From Natronolimnobius sp. AArcel1 (GTDB lineage: Archaea > Halobacteriota > Halobacteria > Halobacteriales > Natrialbaceae): 64,000 nt of DNA. Positions 62,103-64,000 of the stretch are shown piece after piece. The notes under the pieces were generated by a model. That model was not told where the DNA came from. It saw only the letters and a list, made by a program, of their open reading frames with translations, and did no database searches. The stretch spans positions 310,001 to 374,000 of the forward strand of contig NZ_JAAKXY010000004.1 in NCBI RefSeq assembly GCF_011043775.1. The letters run 5' to 3'. Made by a program: the position numbers and the translations under genes. Every line of letters starts with the position of its first letter. The first letter of the stretch is position 1.

Positions 62103-63029
62103 CTACCGATTGTTCGCTCGAGTCTCCTCTAAGGCCTCGAGTGTGCCGCCAGCGTTGACATCTTCAATGCGCTGGCTGACAATAATCCGGCCGGTGGCTG
62201 TCAGCGAAATTCCCGAGCCGTTCTCGACGATCAGGCCTTTGTTCTTGACGGAGTTCAAGACGTTCGTTACGTAGGCCGGGTCGCCATCGAGCATGTTCGT
62301 AAAGTCGATGTCGCCACCGGTTGCGTGGACGCCGACGAGGACGCGCTTTTCGGGATTCGAGAGTTCGATATCTTCGGTTTCCTCGCGCAGTGCGTCGTAC
62401 TCGAGGCGGAGGAATCTGGCGAGGAGGTTGACGTACTGGCTCTTTGCGGGGGCGATCAGTGAGGTGGTGGTCTTGCCCGTGTCGGGGTCGGCGTGTTTGA
62501 CGACGAGCGTGACGCGGTCGTCGCTGGTGCCGATTTTGTTCGTCCGGTCGATCTGCATGACGGTTTCGACATCGAACCCGAACGTACCGCCTTTCGAGCG
62601 CACCTCGATTCGGTGGTCGTCGAGGCGGATCTTCCCTGGAACGACCGGTGAATCTTTGACGCGCCCACCGACGCGAGCAGGATGTTTCACCGCAGCTTTC
62701 TGTCCGTTGAGCAGGCAGCGAAACAGGATCGTGACAAACGTGTCGACGGTCTCGCCGCGGCTTTCGATAACGGCGCTCTGCGTTCCCTCGTCGGTTTTGT
62801 ACCCAATCGTCAGTGTATCATCGAAGAACTGCTTGACGTGGGGTGGAACGGTACCAACATTGATGTCTATAACCCGCGACAACGGGACGGTCTCTTTGGC
62901 ATCCTCTGCAACGAGGACGACGCGTTTTTTCGTCGCGATAACCCGGCCAGTAAGTGGCGTTGCATCGCCGTCACTCCCGCGAGGAAAGAAAAAGCGGCCG
63001 GTGAAATCAGCGACGATATCCTCTGTCAT
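62103..63029 (-). CDS. cheF: Taxis protein CheF
   Basis: A 308-residue protein: the N-terminal domain (VADFTGRFFFPRGSDG, VIATKKRVVLVAEDAKETVP), a middle domain (PGKIRLDDHRIEVRSKGGTF) and a C-terminal winged-helix-like part (LSNPEKRVLVGVHATGG, VTNVLNSVKNKGLIVENG, LTATGRIIVSQRI). CheF binds CheY and archaellum components and links the Che system to the motor. This is archaea-specific. It lies 78 bases after the archaellum gene arlI. Confidence 0.92.
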   Translation of the reverse strand: MTEDIVADFTGRFFFPRGSDGDATPLTGRVIATKKRVVLVAEDAKETVPLSRVIDINVGTVPPHVKQFFDDTLTIGYKTDEGTQSAVIESRGETVDTFVTILFRCLLNGQKAAVKHPARVGGRVKDSPVVPGKIRLDDHRIEVRSKGGTFGFDVETVMQIDRTNKIGTSDDRVTLVVKHADPDTGKTTTSLIAPAKSQYVNLLARFLRLEYDALREETEDIELSNPEKRVLVGVHATGGDIDFTNMLDGDPAYVTNVLNSVKNKGLIVENGSGISLTATGRIIVSQRIEDVNAGGTLEALEETRANNR

Positions 63030-63046
63030 ATGTGTGGTACTCGAGT

Positions 63047-63056
63047 GAATTATCTT
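63047..63056 (-). promoter_or_regulatory. TATA-like element of cheF
   Basis: On the minus strand AAGATAATTC lies about 23 bases before the ATG at 63029, a spacing compatible with a leaderless transcript. Confidence 0.35.
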
Positions 63057-63107
63057 AGCAGTTAGGTATCCATTCGCGAGACAACTGCTGAATTATTGCG
63101 CCCGACA

Positions 63108-64000
63108 TTAGTCCGGTCGGGTGATGTGGAACGGCAAGCCTTCGACGCCGTCGCGCTGGAAGCCCTCGATTGCTGCGTTGACCTCGTGGTACTCGAGGAT
63201 GTTCTCCTGAATCATGCGCTCCATGATGTCGGCGCGGAACTGGAGGTCGTCGTAGATATCTCGAGTTTCAGCGTAGCCAAGCAGGGTTGCGATCTGGTCC
63301 TCTAAGACGTAGGAGTTGTTCATCCCCTGGAAGACGATTTCGTCCTCGACGGGGTCCCAGTAGAACACCTGCCGGGTGACGACGCCGTCCATCTGTTCGG
63401 AGTAGCCTTCGATCTCTTGAACCGACGTAACGCGACGCAGGACGTCGTCACCCTGCTTGACCCGGTTCTGGAACAGCGCCACGTCGGCGTTGTCCATGAA
63501 CGTCTCGGGGACGTTAATCGGGTCCCCAGTAAAGCGCTGGATCATGGAGACGATATCGCTCGCGTGGAACGTCAGCATGACGGGGTGGCCGGTCTGGGCC
63601 GCCTGGAACGCCATCCGACCCTCCTCACCACGAACCTCACCCACGACAATGTACTCGGGGCGAGACCGCAGCGCCGCCTCGACCAGTTTGAACATGTCCA
63701 CGTCGACGCTGTCTTCGCTCTGGCTCTCACGGGTCAGAAGCTGCTGCCAGGTGTCGTGGGGCGGCAGCACCTCGGCGGTGTCCTCTGCCGTGTAAATCTT
63801 CGAATCCCGCGGAATAAACGACATGATCGAGTTCAGCGTCGTCGTCTTCCCCGATGCCGTCTCCCCGACAACGAACACCGTCTGCTCGTTCTCGAGGCAG
63901 AGCCAGAGATACGCCGCGAGTTCGGGCGAAAGCGTCCCCCAGTTGGTAATCTGGGCGACCGACAGGGGCACCTCAGTCCCCTGACGGATCGTCAGCGAGG
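63108..64000 (-). CDS. arlI: Archaellum motor ATPase ArlI (FlaI), N-terminal part beyond the window
   Basis: The frame is open to the window edge, giving the last ~296 residues of a type II/IV secretion ATPase. Walker A is [17 protein letters not shown], followed by the Asp box ([15 protein letters not shown]), Walker B region ([21 protein letters not shown]), His box ([13 protein letters not shown]) and the FlaI C-terminal domain. ArlI powers archaellum assembly and rotation. The next gene, cheF, confirms the archaellum rather than a pilus locus. The true start lies beyond 64000. Confidence 0.94.
   Translation of the reverse strand, partial: SLTIRQGTEVPLSVAQITNWGTLSPELAAYLWLCLENEQTVFVVGETASGKTTTLNSIMSFIPRDSKIYTAEDTAEVLPPHDTWQQLLTRESQSEDSVDVDMFKLVEAALRSRPEYIVVGEVRGEEGRMAFQAAQTGHPVMLTFHASDIVSMIQRFTGDPINVPETFMDNADVALFQNRVKQGDDVLRRVTSVQEIEGYSEQMDGVVTRQVFYWDPVEDEIVFQGMNNSYVLEDQIATLLGYAETRDIYDDLQFRADIMERMIQENILEYHEVNAAIEGFQRDGVEGLPFHITRPD

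Noticed and set aside
1-64000. CRISPR arrays, tRNA/rRNA genes and insertion sequences
   Set aside because: No regularly spaced repeats, cloverleaf-like tRNA sequence, rRNA segment or transposase frame was found on reading through the window. A tRNA scan could still find one I missed.

Overview
The window is chromosomal DNA from a halophilic archaeon (class Halobacteria). Supporting signs are high GC with very frequent CTCGAG, strongly acidic predicted proteins, archaeal information-processing genes (L39e, L31e, aIF6, LX/L18Ae, prefoldin alpha, FtsY, Spt4, Rpo7, aIF2-gamma), many leaderless promoters with a TATA element about 25-27 bases before the start codon, Tat-type signal peptides, a PGF-CTERM protein, and an archaellum/chemotaxis locus containing the archaeal adaptor CheF and the ATPase ArlI. 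No species is assigned. I saw no rRNA, tRNA, CRISPR array or transposase.

Layout: 1-4.5 kb holds a partial acetyltransferase, a haloarchaeal hypothetical, and a siroheme sulfite/nitrite reductase overlapping an F420-dehydrogenase-like iron-sulfur protein. 5-9.1 kb is the FtsY - prefoldin - LX // aIF6 - L31e - L39e translation cluster, interrupted by two unrelated small genes. 9.3-23.4 kb is ordinary housekeeping: an M48 peptidase, a Tat-exported HEXXH protein, RNA cyclic phosphodiesterase, FAD oxidoreductase, TPR protein, DUF424, an ABC exporter, cysteine desulfurase, an HTH regulator, an HD hydrolase and a MATE pump. 23.4-27.8 kb is accessory: a lipoprotein, a RHH/RelE toxin-antitoxin pair, a PGF-CTERM surface protein between a broken copy of the geranylgeranyl-reductase 3' end and the intact reductase, then a pirin. 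27.8-36.7 kb returns to core genes (GTP-dependent dephospho-CoA kinase, Spt4, Rpo7, a PIN protein, aIF2-gamma) plus an MBL hydrolase, a DUF192 lipoprotein, an AAA ATPase, a stress protein and an acetyltransferase.

36.87-42.95 kb is the most unusual part. Three tandem two-gene cassettes each pair a DUF4157 protein (a metallopeptidase-like domain, HELAH, known from bacterial polymorphic toxins and contractile-injection-system cargo) with a conserved ~305-residue partner of unknown function. The DUF4157 proteins share nearly identical DNA up to a short junction motif (H-[IV]-Q-R) and then carry unrelated glycine/alanine-rich C-terminal tails. The third cassette has lost most of DUF4157 and its catalytic glutamate, and a fourth DUF4157 scrap lies after it. 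This looks like an archaeal polymorphic effector array that swaps tails by recombination.

43-46.5 kb has two universal stress proteins, a DHH phosphoesterase, a Bax-inhibitor-like membrane protein and DUF5807. 47.2-64 kb is the taxis locus: a soluble transducer with a globin-like sensor domain lacking the heme histidine, CheW, a soluble PAS transducer, a second CheW with a long acidic extension overlapping a ParA ATPase, CheB-CheA, CheY, a double-domain CheC, CheF and partial ArlI. An SDR gene, a 40-residue membrane peptide and a BCCT transporter interrupt it. The BCCT gene lies between a degraded copy of the cheF 3' end and intact cheF, the same arrangement as the PGF-CTERM gene beside the reductase. 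CheR and CheD are not in the window.
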